Shown: positions 22,961-34,910 of the stretch, one piece after another | Layout: the number at the start of each line of letters is the position of its first letter | Position numbering within the stretch: the first letter of the stretch is position 1 | Source of the DNA: Diphasiastrum complanatum | Taxonomy: Eukaryota > Streptophyta > Lycopodiopsida > Lycopodiales > Lycopodiaceae | Reading direction: 5' to 3' | Assembly (NCBI GenBank): GCA_029204225.1 | Contig: CM055099.1 | Coordinates: forward strand, 59,922,164 to 59,986,163 | DNA: 64,000 nt | Program-made: the position numbers and the translations under genes | The notes under the pieces: generated by a model | The model's database searches: none | Told to the model about the DNA's origin: nothing | What the model saw: only the letters and a program-made list of their open reading frames with translations

Positions 22961-24699
22961 TCTATTTGGAATTTCATGTGCATATCAACTTTCACATTGA
23001 AGATCTTTTTTGAATTTTTAAGTTGCATATTTAAAGCTACTTTCAAGTTATAAATCTAAGAAAATGTATACCTTTTTAACATAATCTTATTATATTAAAA
23101 AATTTCACCTTTTATCAGATTTGACTTTATATACTTACCTTTCAAATAGAAGGGTAACTTTCTTGTTGGCCTTTCAGATGACATCTTGCTAAATATTTGG
23201 AAATGCAAAAAGGTCTTATGACATGCATTGGAGGTTGCAAATGCTAACACTTGAAATTTTGGTCTCTAGACTAACATTGACGTGCATACAATCAGAGTAG
23301 GTCCTACACTAGGCTTGTTGGTCCCATGGGCAAGGGCTACAACGCCAAAAAAGCAAAAAAACTCTTAATATAAAGTGAATGAGCTTTTTAATATTTGATT
23401 TTTTTATCCAACACTAAAAAACATCACATAATAATTTTGTAGTCGCACATATACAATCAGCTACACTTCTCACCAAACATTTGACAATTTATTTTCCTTT
23501 ATTTCTCATAGTAAATTGAAGGAAAATAAGTGAGTTGGCTAGGAGAGACCAACAAATTGGGGTTGGATGCATGCCAATAAGGGTGAGCCTTGTAAGGATT
23601 TAAAAAAAGCAGACATGCCTTGACCTCGACCCTCTTCACCTTGGGAGTGGGTCCATAGTCCCATTGGGGAGTTGCTACTTTCAAGGGCTTGGGCCTTCGG
23701 GTGTGCACCAGGGAGTGTTGCTCTCCAAAAATCTATAGAACCTTGCATGCCATTTGTTTTCAGGTAGCCTAGGTAATAAGGATAAAACTGATTTTAGTTG
23801 TGTGTTATACATATACAGTTCAACCCCAAAGCCAACGACATTTCACCAGATGTTTGTAAAGGCCATGCTGTGTTTGAACTATGGAGAAGTCCATACTTAT
23901 GGACCTCTTGTATCGTTGACCTGATTGAGACAACCATTTTTGTTGGGGCTTACCCATGACCCTATACCATTTCAAGTTATAATCTACAAGTGCCCTTAGC
24001 ACTCCAATGGGTCATAACTATCTACTCTAAGCACTTTGCAAGCCTCCAAAAATTTGTCCTCCCTCTCTAAACGTATCTTTGCCATCAAATAAAAATCAGT
24101 TATCATTTAAAAAATATTTTAGAGCATTGGTTAACTTGCATTAAGTCTTAAATATTTATTGATTCGCTATCCTCGATGGAAGAGTTTTTTGTTGTTGTTG
24201 TATCTCCTCATTTTGTAATTAACATGAGCTGTCCATGTATGCATGGTTTCTCTTATTTTCATTTAAGTAGACGATATTCTATAAATAGTTATCAAGCAAT
24301 GCTTCTTGTGGCATGGGGGCCAAATCTTTGTTGATGCCTACTTAATGTGTAACATAATATTCTTCATAGTGGGGTGAGTTGAGTTGAGTTGTTTAATGTC
24401 CCAAGGTTGCACAAACCACTCAACACTATGTTATTGACGTGTTATGTGTAGGAGTCTCGTGTTCCATATTTACTCTTGGTCAATTAGTTGATGCATAGTT
24501 TATGTGTACAATCCAAAGATGTAATATACATTAATGCGAGTGTTGTGCAAGAGTTCCAACAACAATAACAAAAAAAAAAGTATAACATGCTCAAAAGAAA
24601 TCATACCTAAAAGAATTCAAGTATATACTAAAAGCTTAAAAGGTTGTTTTGTTTTCCAAAGAAAGAAAAGAGATCAAATTAATTGTTAAATGTGGACCT
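22961..24699. other. No gene seen
   Basis: AT-rich intergenic DNA with only short open frames, none recognisable. Confidence 0.5.
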
Positions 24700-25195
24700 T
24701 TAGAAAGTTTCAAGGCTAAAGTTCAAAAAGGACCTACATTTGACGTCTAGCAAGCTGAAAAAAGAAAATAGAAAACCCGCTTATGAGCACTCTTAGGCAA
24801 TGTTCTATTGGCAAAGTATAGGAATAACATCTATAATTTAAAAAAAAATGGAATCATGAAAAATTTGATAATTTTTTATATAGGTAAGTAAACCCTTCTA
24901 TGAGTAATAGTCCTTACAAAATCAAGCTTCTAATAATGGACGTTTTTTTTGGGGTTAGGGCTAAAGCTTTAAAAAGTCCTACTTAAGGACTTCTAGCAAG
25001 CTCAAAAAATAAATCTCTTACGAGCACTCCTAAGCATGTCCGCAAAGCACAAGAATAAAATTGTTAATTTTATAAAAAAATGGCATCATGAAAAATTTGA
25101 CGATTTTTTATTTAGGTAAGTAAACTCTTTTATGAGTAATAGTCCTCACAAAATCGAGAATTTCTAAAAATGCAAGTTTTTTTTTAAAAATAACT
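24700..25195. repeat. Two-copy tandem duplication of about 240 bp
   Basis: Copy 1 spans about 24707-24955 and copy 2 about 24960-25195. Shared blocks include TCTAGCAAGCT, ATGAGCACTC-like text, ATCATGAAAAATTTGA and GGTAAGTAAAC followed by ATGAGTAATAGTCC. The copies have drifted by many substitutions and small indels. Confidence 0.75.
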
Positions 25196-26274
25196 CGAAA
25201 AAAGTTTCCGAACACTGATCTTAAGGATTTTGGCCTGGAATAAAACCCTTGGCCTTGGCTGGACCTTGCAATTATGAATACGGACCCCACGTCTGTGTTG
25301 TCCGTAGGTCCGTAGTGCAGGACAAGCCACGCCGATTGGGCTAAGACGGCATGGGCGTGACTGTCCAGTGGGTCAGTCAGTTAGGCCGTCATGGACCATG
25401 GGTCCCATCAATGCCATGCCATGCCTTGCCTTGGGACCAGTGGACCGTGCGCCCGTGTACAGGCAATAGCCGGTTAGCCGGTCTGTTCCCCCCCTCCGCC
25501 TACCCTCATCTTCACCTGTTCTGTCGTCTTCTCTCTCTTCGCTTTGTGCTTTTTTCGCGATCATGCGCAGTGAGCAGCAGCACTGTTTGGATTAGCTTCT
25601 CATAAATCTGTGTTTTCTCTTGCGATCGCGTTTCTGTTCTGGTGTGAGCTCAGAGCTTGCGACTGAGCTGCATTTGGGTGTTGATCTTCGTGTCGGATGA
25701 GAGCTTTTGTCGCAGCTCAGCTGCATTTAGGTGTGAATCTCCGTGTCAGTTGACAGCCTTCGCCTTAGCGCTCAGCTCAGCTGCAGTTGGGTGTTAATCT
25801 GTAAACACTTGACGATCAGCGCTTGCGTAGTTGTTGCGGGGTAGTTCTGTGGCATTTGTGTTGATCTTCTCTTTCGGGTTACACGCTGGCGTGTGTGACA
25901 CTTAGAAGTTTGCGCAATTCTGGGTAGCTGTTGATGAGTTGATAATTGATGACGTTTTTCCTCTTCAAGAGTACGTGCTAACGAGTTTACACGTGAGCGG
26001 TGAATGGTGAATGATCAGTGTCTTCGCTTCATCTCTTCCTGGTACGGCTCGTTTTCTGAATTTCCAGTTTAGCTCAAGGAATCCTTATCGCTTGTCGTTA
26101 GCTGTTTTCTACCTCTCAGCACCGCAGCAGGTCAAGAGTTTGTTTGTTTTCTCCGGCTACTGCGACCCTACTTCTTCATGATGGCAAACATAGCAGCATA
26201 GCATCATCATCCTGCTTCAGTAAAGTTGCGCAAACTCTTGGATCTATCTGGTGTGTAGTTTCTGACTGCTGAAA
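25196..26274 (+). promoter_or_regulatory. Promoter and 5' leader region of the LAX gene
   Basis: Base composition turns GC-rich from about 25290. A pyrimidine patch (TCTTCTCTCTCTTCGC) near 25530 is a plausible transcription start area. No clear TATA box. Three imperfect copies of a unit containing AGCTGCATTTGGGTGTTGATCT lie near 25664, 25720 and 25779. Two short upstream frames precede the start codon: 26004-26072 (22 codons) and 26178-26201 (7 codons). They matter only if the transcript starts upstream of them. Confidence 0.5.
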
Positions 26275-29200
26275 ATGGTAGCCCAAAAGCAATCATCTGA
26301 CCAGGAAGCGATTGTGGTTCCATACACGGAAATGGAGCTGGACCGTAAAGAGCAAGATGGCTTTGTAGAATCCTCCTTTCGCGGACAGCTGAAGAGTTTC
26401 TTCTGGCACGGAGGCTCAGTCTATGATGCTTGGTTTAGTGCCGCTTCTAATCAGGTATGAGACATTGGCTCTCTACATTGTGGCATATTGCGCTTATGAT
26501 AAGATGTCTGTCGAGCAAAACGTGCTGCAGTGATCTCGCCTCTCAACTGTATAAATTAGAACAGAACTTTATAGAGGAATGAGCGAAGGTTTTGTAAGAG
26601 ACGTATTTAAGAATCCAAAAGGAGTATGTGGCTGCTTCTTAGAATTTTCCATTTTACGCTTTGAGCTTTAGTTCATGGAGTTCTCATACTATGGATTGAT
26701 TAGAGCTTTCAAAGTTAACTGAAATAGAGCGGAGACCGGCATTTGGTTTCTGTTGCCTTGAATTCGCGCAACAAAAAAGCCCGCCGATGTTCTGGCTGAT
26801 GCAAGGACGTGGTACTAGTTTGTATGGCGAGCAAGAGCTAAAGCAGAAACTAGTTTAAGACTCAGATCCTCTTTATGCTAGGTCCCTTTTTGTAGTGGAA
26901 GATGACAGAATTTTACTTCGAAGGTTTTTTATCTGTTGTCTTATTTAGATCTAACTGACAGTTAGTCAAGTTCTTCCCTTGTAGCCCTACGCTATGAGCT
27001 CTTAAATCAATGAACTACTTCTCTTTGGACATACTCTTACGTGTTCTCTCCAATAAGGCGTGTATGAACATGTAATACTTTCGGGAATAAAATAGCTTAT
27101 GAATGTATTTGTAGTGCAACCATCCATTTTCTTACACTTGTGGTTTCATGAAAAACAGGTTGCTCAGGTGCTGTTGACGCTTCCATACTCTTTCTCCCAA
27201 CTAGGATACACATCTGGTATTATCTTCCAAATATTCTACGGCATCATGGGTTCCTGGACAGCTTATCTTATAAGCTCTCTGTACGTTGAGTACAGAAGCA
27301 GAAGAGAGAGGCAAAACCACAGCTTCAAGAACCATGTCATTCAGGTATGTGGCTTATTATGTCGGGTGCTAATTTCCTCAAATGCGGCATGTGTGGAGTG
27401 AATTTCTTCAAAAGAGTTGGCGTTTTGTTACTATTGACTCACCTGTACTTTTCTATTCTGGATGCTCTCAAAACGATGTCCTGCTAAACGAGATTTTTAG
27501 TTTGGCAGTCTTTCAGAATTCAAATCCTGTACTTCGAAGCTTTACGAGGAGCTTAGCTTTATACTGTTGTTTGAGTGCAGTGGTTTGAGGTGCTGGACGG
27601 ACTTCTTGGACCTTACTGGAAAATTGTTGGACTTGTTTTCAACTGTACTTTTCTTCTCTTTGGCAGTGTCATACAGCTTATAGCTTGTGCGAGGTAGAAG
27701 TTAAAACTTTTCCATTGGTTGCTTTTGTCAAACTGTTGTTCGATGCTACATAAGTTAGAAAGAATGTTCATGTTTTCTATTCACTGGTCTCATGCACATC
27801 TAAATGGTGTTTTTCATTTTTCAGCAACATCTACTACATCAATGATCACCTTGATAAGCGGACCTGGACATATATATTTGGGGGTTGTTGTATGCTGACC
27901 GTTCTTGTACCATCTTTCCACAACTATCGGGTCTGGTCTTTTCTTGGTCTTGGCATGACAACATACACAGCTTGGTATATGACAATCAGTGCCTTAGTGC
28001 ATGGGCAGGTATGTCTATTCTTCAAATATGGTTTCTGAACAGAAGCAATCTCCAGAAGTTGCATCATTGTAGTGGCATTTATCTTATTCGTAACTGTTTT
28101 CCTATGATCAACAGGTTGAAGGTGTAAAACATTCTGCACCTCACCAGATGGTGCTGTACTTCACTGGGGCCACGAACATTCTCTACACGTTTGGAGGTCA
28201 TGCTGTAACTGTGTGAGTGATTCCACACTCTTTTGTAAGGAAAACTTACTTTAGGGTATTGAGTATCTCTTGGGACTTGTTTTGCAGGTCAACTGACCTC
28301 CTTATTTCTAACAGGCTGGTAGTTTCAAAGACTCTAATTTGATCTTTGAAGGTATTTGCTGAATAATTATTCTAACTGGGATGCGTTAATTCGAAGACCT
28401 TTATCTGAATTTACAGCACGTTGACTTTACAGGGAAATTATGCATGCCATGTGGAAGCCCAAGAGGTTTAAGTATGTGTACCTTGTTGCAACCTTGTATG
28501 TTTTCACGTTAACATTACCATCAGCAACTGCTGTATATTGGGCTTTTGGAGATCTTTTGCTGAATAAATCAAATGCTTTTGCATTGCTTCCAAAGAGTGG
28601 TTTCAGAGATCTTGCAGTGGTCCTAATGCTTATCCATCAGGTGAGGCAAAGGCTTTTCACTACAAAGAACAGTGTTGATCACTTTGCCTGAAAAAATGTC
28701 AAATGCATTGCATATAATGTCTGACATAGACTGATCATTTCTTGTTTCGCATGATACAGTTCATTACATTTGGTTTTGCGTGCACTCCGCTATATTTTGT
28801 GTGGGAGAAGCTTTTGAAAATTCACGATGCTGCCAGTTTCCCATTACGAGCTGTAGCAAGGATTCCAGTTGTTCTACCAATTTTTTTCATGGCTATAATC
28901 TTTCCGTTTTTTGGTCCAATAAATTCTGCTGTCGGTGCTCTGCTAGTTACCTTCACAGTTTACATTATTCCAGCAACAGCACATATGATCACATACAGGA
29001 CGGCTTTTGCCCGTGAGGTAAGGAAATGATGAATTGTTTGTTTGCTCACGCAATTTGCTTCTGATAAGTAATTGATTAGGCTTTGCTTTGAACTGCAATG
29101 ATCCTTAGGAAATTAAAGTTTATCAAATATTTACAGCATATTTCTGGCCTTATTGCAGAATGCCATTGAGAAGCCCCCAAGATTTCTTAATGGAAGCTGG

Positions 29201-29368
29201 ACAGCAGTATACATACTGAATGGCTTGATTGTTTTGTGGGTTTTGGTTGTTGGAGTTGGGTTTGGAGGTTGGGCTAGTCTCACCAATTTTGCTCATCAGA
29301 TTAGTACCTTCGGCCTCTTTGCCAAATGTTATCAGTGTCCGCCAAAACCGTCAAGCGTTCATCATTGA
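26275..29368 (+). CDS. LAX: AUX1/LAX-family auxin influx carrier, 8 exons, intact
   Basis: A plasma-membrane proton symporter of the amino acid/auxin permease family that imports auxin. Exons by GT-AG borders: 26275-26454, 27159-27344, 27581-27693, 27825-28008, 28115-28212, 28433-28640, 28760-29017, 29159-29368. They total 1,437 bases and encode 478 residues with no stop; family members are usually about 460-490. Family landmarks are FFWHGGSVYDAWFSAASNQ (about 42-60), VLLTLPYSFSQLG, HVIQWFEVLDGLLGPYWK, NIYYINDHLDKRTWTYIFG, LYFTGATNILYTFGGHAVTV, EIMHAMWKP, VYWAFGD, FITFGFACTPLYFVWEK, FPFFGPINSAVGALLV and FGFGGWAS-like GVGFGGWASLTNF near the C-terminus. About ten to eleven hydrophobic helices are expected. 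The ATG has A at -3 and G at +4, and an in-frame TGA lies 12 bases upstream. Ser160 and Val254 are split by introns 3 and 5. It is the only host gene I can support. The divergent N-terminal 30 residues and short C-terminal tail prevent assigning a specific AUX1 or LAX paralogue. Confidence 0.95.
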
Positions 29369-29882
29369 TTTCTGTTACTCAATTTACATAGGTATAGAAT
29401 TTTGTCATTGTAGGTTTCCTGATAGCAAAGATGTCACTTTAGACTCCGTATTTTGTAAGGAGATGTCTCAAAAAGTAGTGTTGTTTAGTGGATTCTCAGC
29501 AGACTTTCTACTTCTTAATCAAACTTGTACATATTTGTCCTGAGGTAGGGAAAACAATACTGAGTGGCTGAGATTTTGAAATTTTGCTGTGGTCACTTGA
29601 GTTCATGCGGCAGACCTAGTTTCAATTTTCGTATAGAATGATGCATCTTTATGTGCAATTTGCTGTACTGGAATACGTTTGGTTCTTCACACTTCCATGA
29701 ATGTCTCTAGAGCTGTCAATTGGACTGTTGGTCTATACCTAGAATTTGTTTTTGAGCTGAAGACCTTGAGTACAGGAGATTCAGATGAGTGAAAAGTGTT
29801 AAGCACCTCATCTAATTAGCTGTGAATAAACTTTTTGATTGATAGTTGGTGACGTCGACAGCATTTCTTGTTTTACAATAAA
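29369..29882 (+). terminator. LAX 3' untranslated region with two AATAAA signals
   Basis: AATAAA is present at 29825-29830 and 29877-29882, about 460-510 bases after the stop. Either could direct polyadenylation. The rest is T-rich, as is usual for plant 3' ends. Confidence 0.5.
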
Positions 29883-31682
29883 GAGTATTAAGTCATTGTA
29901 GTGCCGATTTTCTTCTCAGCAGATGCTCTTAAGCCATACAGCTATGAGATATTTATATAATCCTGCAGGAATTTTGCAAACATGTTGACATTTTATGATG
30001 GTTGTTATGGAAAGAGGCAGATTTTGTTCAGAAGGTTGTTTACCTCTGATTTATGTGCACAGTGCTAGCTAGTACTGGTAAGATGACAAGTCTCCTTGTT
30101 GACACGAAAGTTGAGTTCTATATTTAGTAGGTTCGCTTTCCATATTTGACTCTTTTGGTTGTTGATTGAACTACTTTGAGATTCTCTTTTATTTCAACAA
30201 TATGGAACTAGTCTTTGTATTGAGGAATGGATTCTCTGGTAACCTTTCCACCTGTTAAAATGGATGTGAATTTATAGCTAGGCTGTTAGGCCAAACCATA
30301 ATGAATAATGAAACTGGGTCAAACCCTAATAAAAAATCCTTTCACGATTGTAAAGCATGCTCATAGTTAGCCCCTTTCTAAAGCTGAAGTTTTTTATGGG
30401 CCAAACTTTTTAGTGTTTTATCAGCTGCTATGTCCCAACGGGAACTCCTTTTATGGAGGTGATTTGCTTCAAATTTTTGTTCATGCCAAGGAATGTCACT
30501 TATTGTACTCTTATATTCTTTCCCCTAGAGTATTTGCAGCTTTCATGCAAATGTAGAGAAACAAACAGGTAACCGGGCTGCCGAGCAGGCTTTGTTGTGA
30601 CTGACCACCTTCCAAATCACCGAAAGCAAATGTTTTTGCATGTTATAAGTACCTCAACAAAGTAAAGTGAAATGCCTCCTATTTTTAATTCTTTGCATGA
30701 TATAATGCACCTCAACAAAGGAAAGTAAAACGCCTCCTTTTGGCTCATCTTTTTTGCTCCTTTCAACATAATCGTTTTATTCTTCAAGACTCAAGCCTGG
30801 CTAGGATGTGGTAACCTGCAAAATAAAGAGGAGAAGCCAAAACATTATAATAATCTAGCCAGATTTACCTTCTGACATTTCAACTCCCATTTAGCTGGCC
30901 ACACTAGGATCTTTATGTACAAAATTTGCACTGCAAATACATTTTGAGGACCAGGCTAATATTGGATAACATGGGCTGCTAAATGTTCCCTGTTCCACGT
31001 CAAAGGGATGTTATTCGAGCTTTAGGTATTTCTTGTCACAAATAAGTCTTATAACCGGTAAATCCGATGATGAACTAACTACCAGTTATTCTTTTTTTTC
31101 AAGGGATGGTTACTCTTACTAGAACTAGAACATGTGCAAATTTAGGAGTGGAATTAAAAACTATATCTGCAAAACAAAATGAAAAGTCAAATGAAACAAT
31201 CTATACACTTTTCCACATCACTGCAACTTTTATTGCTCATCATTCTTCTTTTCAAAGGCGTTTAGAAAGTGTACCACCTCAAACTTTTTCAACTTTTTTT
31301 GGAATTGGTAGATATATGGAGAGATACGGGCTGGTCTTAGAAAAGATGTGATTATTTTTTGTTGGACATTGACACCTTCACCACCTATTATCCTCTTAAA
31401 GGATTTTCATCCTTGTTGGGAATGTTAGTCTTAACACGTTACCTTGGAGTTTACAGGGGCGAGCATCAAACTTGTAAAATATTGCAAACACTATTTGGGC
31501 AGTAAAGTGAATTAAGTTACCCTTTTATTGAATGCTGGCTAGTTCTATTTCTGAAACTCAGCACTTTTTCAATCTTGGCACTAATAGCTGGGGTATTTTC
31601 TAAAAACTATATAATAATGGCTTGCTAAAGTGACCTGATTATTTAAGTTATGTTTTATTTTGAAGAATTGTGTGCCAACTGT
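29883..31682. other. No gene seen
   Basis: Intergenic DNA downstream of LAX. A pair of similar GCATGTTATAAGTACCTCAACAAAG-type blocks lies near 30640-30730. No recognisable coding text. Confidence 0.5.
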
Positions 31683-31807
31683 GCTACAATGTAGATCTCT
31701 AGAATTAAGATCAATAGCTAGTTGGCATTGTGTGGATTATTCTGCGCTACAATGTAGATCTCTAGAATTAAGATCAATAGCTAATGGCATTGTGTGGATT
31801 ATTCTGC
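31683..31807. repeat. Two-copy tandem duplication, 62-63 bp
   Basis: GCTACAATGTAGATCTCTAG and the following 43 bases are repeated directly, nearly unchanged, which suggests a recent event. Confidence 0.9.
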
Positions 31808-31997
31808 TACTGCTTATTCTATTGTCCGAAACATGAAACAATTTTGTCACTTTTCTTCTTGCCCTTGTTTCATGGGCTTTGAGCTTGGCTATTACAAGGC
31901 TTTGTTAGTGAGTCCTCTCATTTCAAGGCTTGGAAGTGGGAGGCTCCTCTTATTTTTAGCACCCTACGCACGCGTCAAGGTGGGCCAGGCAGGGAGG

Positions 31998-32440
31998 GTT
32001 TTTTTTTTTTTTTTTTTAAACTGCTTGCCTTGGTGCCACGTGTCGGGCACTAGAGCTTATCCCATAAGCAAATCTTTAAGATAAACCAGTACTTATATAT
32101 AACTGAACTCACTTGCTTACTCACATGTGTGCAGGTGGGTGTGAAACTGCCCAGTGCCACTTGCCCGGTTCTCGGTGCCACCTGAGCCTGCCCAGTGCCA
32201 CTCACCTGCTTGCCCGCCCGGCACCACCCACCTGCCTGCCCGGCGCCACCTGGGCCTGCCCGGCACCACTCACCTGGCGTCGGTGCCCCTCTGCCCGGCG
32301 CCACCTGGGCGCTGCTTGCCCCCTGGCGCACCCGCCCTGATGCCTCGGTGCCCGCCTGCGCCTTTTTGGACAGCCCCCGGCTGGCGCACCCTGACGCACC
32401 AGGGTGCTACAATTACGTGGAGCCGAAGTGGGAGAGGTGA
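31998..32440. repeat. Poly-T and very GC-rich degenerate tandem repeat
   Basis: After a T tract at about 31998-32018, the stretch 32150-32400 is built from variants of TGCCCGGCGCCACCTGGGCC and TGCCCGGCACCACTCACCTG. The several open frames in both strands (Pro/Ala/Cys-rich) follow from the repeat and GC content and do not look like proteins. It contrasts sharply with the AT-rich surroundings. Confidence 0.75.
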
Positions 32441-32639
32441 AAGATACTTTCCAAGAGGAAGTAAGAGGTGGGCCATGGAAACTTTAGCAACAATCCAATT
32501 GTAAGATTAATGCTTCCCTTCATAAAGTTGAGAACTATCTCAATTATTTGGGAGGGTTTGCATCTCATGACAATTAGAAATTCCACTTTTATGGTTTGTG
32601 GTAGTCAATGCATGATATAGGTGAATCCATGACATTGCT

Positions 32640-32774
32640 TGGATTCAAAATTTGAGGAGAAAGAAAGCAAGAGTGGATCCAAATTTGGCCCATTTCATCA
32701 CTAAAAGTCATGGATTCAAAATTTGAGGAGAAAGAAAGCAAGAGTGGATCCAAATTTGGCCCATTTCATCACTA
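32640..32774. repeat. Two-copy tandem duplication, period 71 bp
   Basis: TGGATTCAAAATTTGAGGAG and the next 44 bases occur twice without change, separated by seven bases. Confidence 0.9.
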
Positions 32775-33383
32775 TTGCCCCATGTGCAGCATCAATGTAG
32801 TGTAGTCAAAATCAAATCTAACATAAATTACTATAAACTATTCTAATTGATGGTGCCATGAAGTTTTTCATAACACCACTTTACAAGTTAGCGGAGTATG
32901 CATACTATATAAATGTGAAGGAGTGGGCAATTTTTCGATTTACATTTGTCCAAATTTTTTCCTTTTAATGGAAGATAAAAAGAGTTGCTTTGAACTTTCA
33001 ATAGTGTTGGTTTTGAATACCGAGATCATCTTTTCTTTTAATTTTTAGTCAGGTATGTTTTAAATCATTCTCTTCAAATCAAGTACTACTTACAAGGTTG
33101 GATAAGGATTAGCTTTACGATGGATTATGAAGGTGCATAGTGTGATCTTGGTAGAAGTGGACATGTAAAAGCCTTTTTTTTGGCAAAACTTAGCTATGCT
33201 TTATTATCCTAGATATATGTTATGTCTAGGATAATACTTGACATTATACGAGAGACTCCCAGTTTTCAAATATGCAAAGTCTAGTCATGAAGTCTTAGAC
33301 CATCCACTTTTACACGCATAACGTGCATGTTATAGATTAAATGATATGACATCAATTGTCACGTGCATGATTTTGATATCTAT

Positions 33384-33478
33384 CTCTAAATAGTTGTGAG
33401 AAAACCTACACATTGGTAAAATAAGAGTGCTTTAAATAGTTGTGAGAAAACTTACACATTGGTAAAATAAGAGTGCAA
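33384..33478. repeat. Two-copy tandem duplication, about 48 bp
   Basis: AATAGTTGTGAGAAAACCTA and following text through AAGAGTGC is repeated directly with one or two changes. Confidence 0.85.
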
Positions 33479-34639
33479 CGTGAAGCAGGAAAGTGAGGAG
33501 CTTGTGTGGATGCAAGACTCGTGACAAGCCAACATCAAGATTTTTGGAAGGTTGGAGAGCTATGTTGGTGGAACTCATGATGATTCTTGCGTAGATTTAG
33601 TGAAAAATCAAAGTCATCTATGTTAAGTCTAGGGGTTTGGTAAACTTTTGTATGTCCAATCTATGTGTGAGTAGGTGATAGGGCCAATTTTGCTTTAGCC
33701 AAAAGTAAGATATGAGGTAGCTCGAGCTAGTTAGGCTTGCTACATTTTGAGTTGTGATTGGGTTAGTACATCAATCTTGAGTTGTCATGGAATGTTGGGT
33801 CCAATCAAAAGAGAGATATCTAGCAATTTGGTCCAATCAAATTTGAGAACACATCAGTCACTCACCAATCACATCTAGAGGAGGAGAAATAGGGGTCCAA
33901 TGATATTGAAGCTCCCCTCACCTCGAGATCCTATTAGAGGGCTTGTTTAGTTCATTATGTGCTTGAGTTTTTGAGAGTAATTGAGATTTCTACTTTTTTG
34001 AGTCATTGGATTCTCTCTCTACCTGAGGCTTCATAGTTGGATTCTCTCTTACTTGAGACAAGAACTTTTCATCCTTAGTTTTTTCAAGTACTACTCTCCA
34101 CACGTGTGTATGTACTTGCATGATTTTATGCATGTAGTAATGGATTTAGCCATGGTGTAGAAATGAATTTGTATGTGACAAAGGTGTACGTTGGCATGAT
34201 ATGATACCATTTTGGACAAGCTTTAGCCATATGTATGACACTTGATTATCCATGTGTTTGCATGAATATGTGTGCTTGCATGTAAACTTTGTTAAGAGTT
34301 TCGAATAGGGTCAAAGTTTTGTTAATCATGTATATGCTACATAAAGCAAATTAGTCATCTGAATGCTCAATGACTTTTTAAAAAAGTCTAGTAGCTGAGT
34401 TTTCGGTGAGGGTTCTAAGTATAGTTTTATGGTGGCACTAAGATTACTTCCTCCAGTCAACATTGTAGGTTTGTGCTTGTAAGTGCCTAATTGGATGTCA
34501 GCCTAGTTAGATGGGATGATCATAGTCTCATGGTGGCAGTGAGATTTTTTTAGGTCGACCCATGTCACTCCTGTGGTCAACTTGTGTGCAAGTTGAACAA
34601 AAAACACAATCAGTTTCTATGAGCGTGGCAAACTCTTGG
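33479..34639. other. No gene seen
   Basis: Intergenic or decayed LTR text (for example CTCCACACGTGTGTATG near 34096). No protein-like frame. Confidence 0.45.
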
Positions 34640-34910
34640 TGAGCATTGTTTTTGATTGATACTTTGTGTTGCCAAATTAGGTGCTTTGATGAGAAGCATA
34701 GAAATCATGACGCAAAATCTGTCAAATGTGTGTTTGTTGGATATTTTGTAAGGTAAAGACATTATTACTTGATCTTAGAACCAAGCAAACTTACCATAGT
34801 TTAGATGTGACATTTGATGAGGAGTGCACTTAATATGAGGAGTGCACTTAATACGAGGAGTTCACTTAATATGTTAGATGAAAATAAGACGAACTAGAAG
34901 GAGGATGATC
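34640..34910 (+). pseudogene. Copia integrase C-terminal scrap with an 18-20-bp triplication
   Basis: CFDEKHRNHDAKSVKCVFVG followed by YF matches the integrase C-terminal part of copia polyproteins (the K-x-x-F-x-GY block). After a frameshift LDVTFDEECT corresponds to the usual S-x-DV-x-FDE. Inside the scrap GAGGAGTGCACTTAATAT is repeated three times in tandem at about 34818-34870. Only about 90 codons remain. Confidence 0.6.

Noticed and set aside
23499-23748. Two overlapping minus-strand 69-codon frames
   Set aside because: No recognisable motif, no splice context, no neighbouring domain; not supported as a gene.
32050-32504. Long overlapping frames on both strands in the GC-rich block
   Set aside because: Stop-poor because of GC content and repetition; frames conflict and none resembles a protein.
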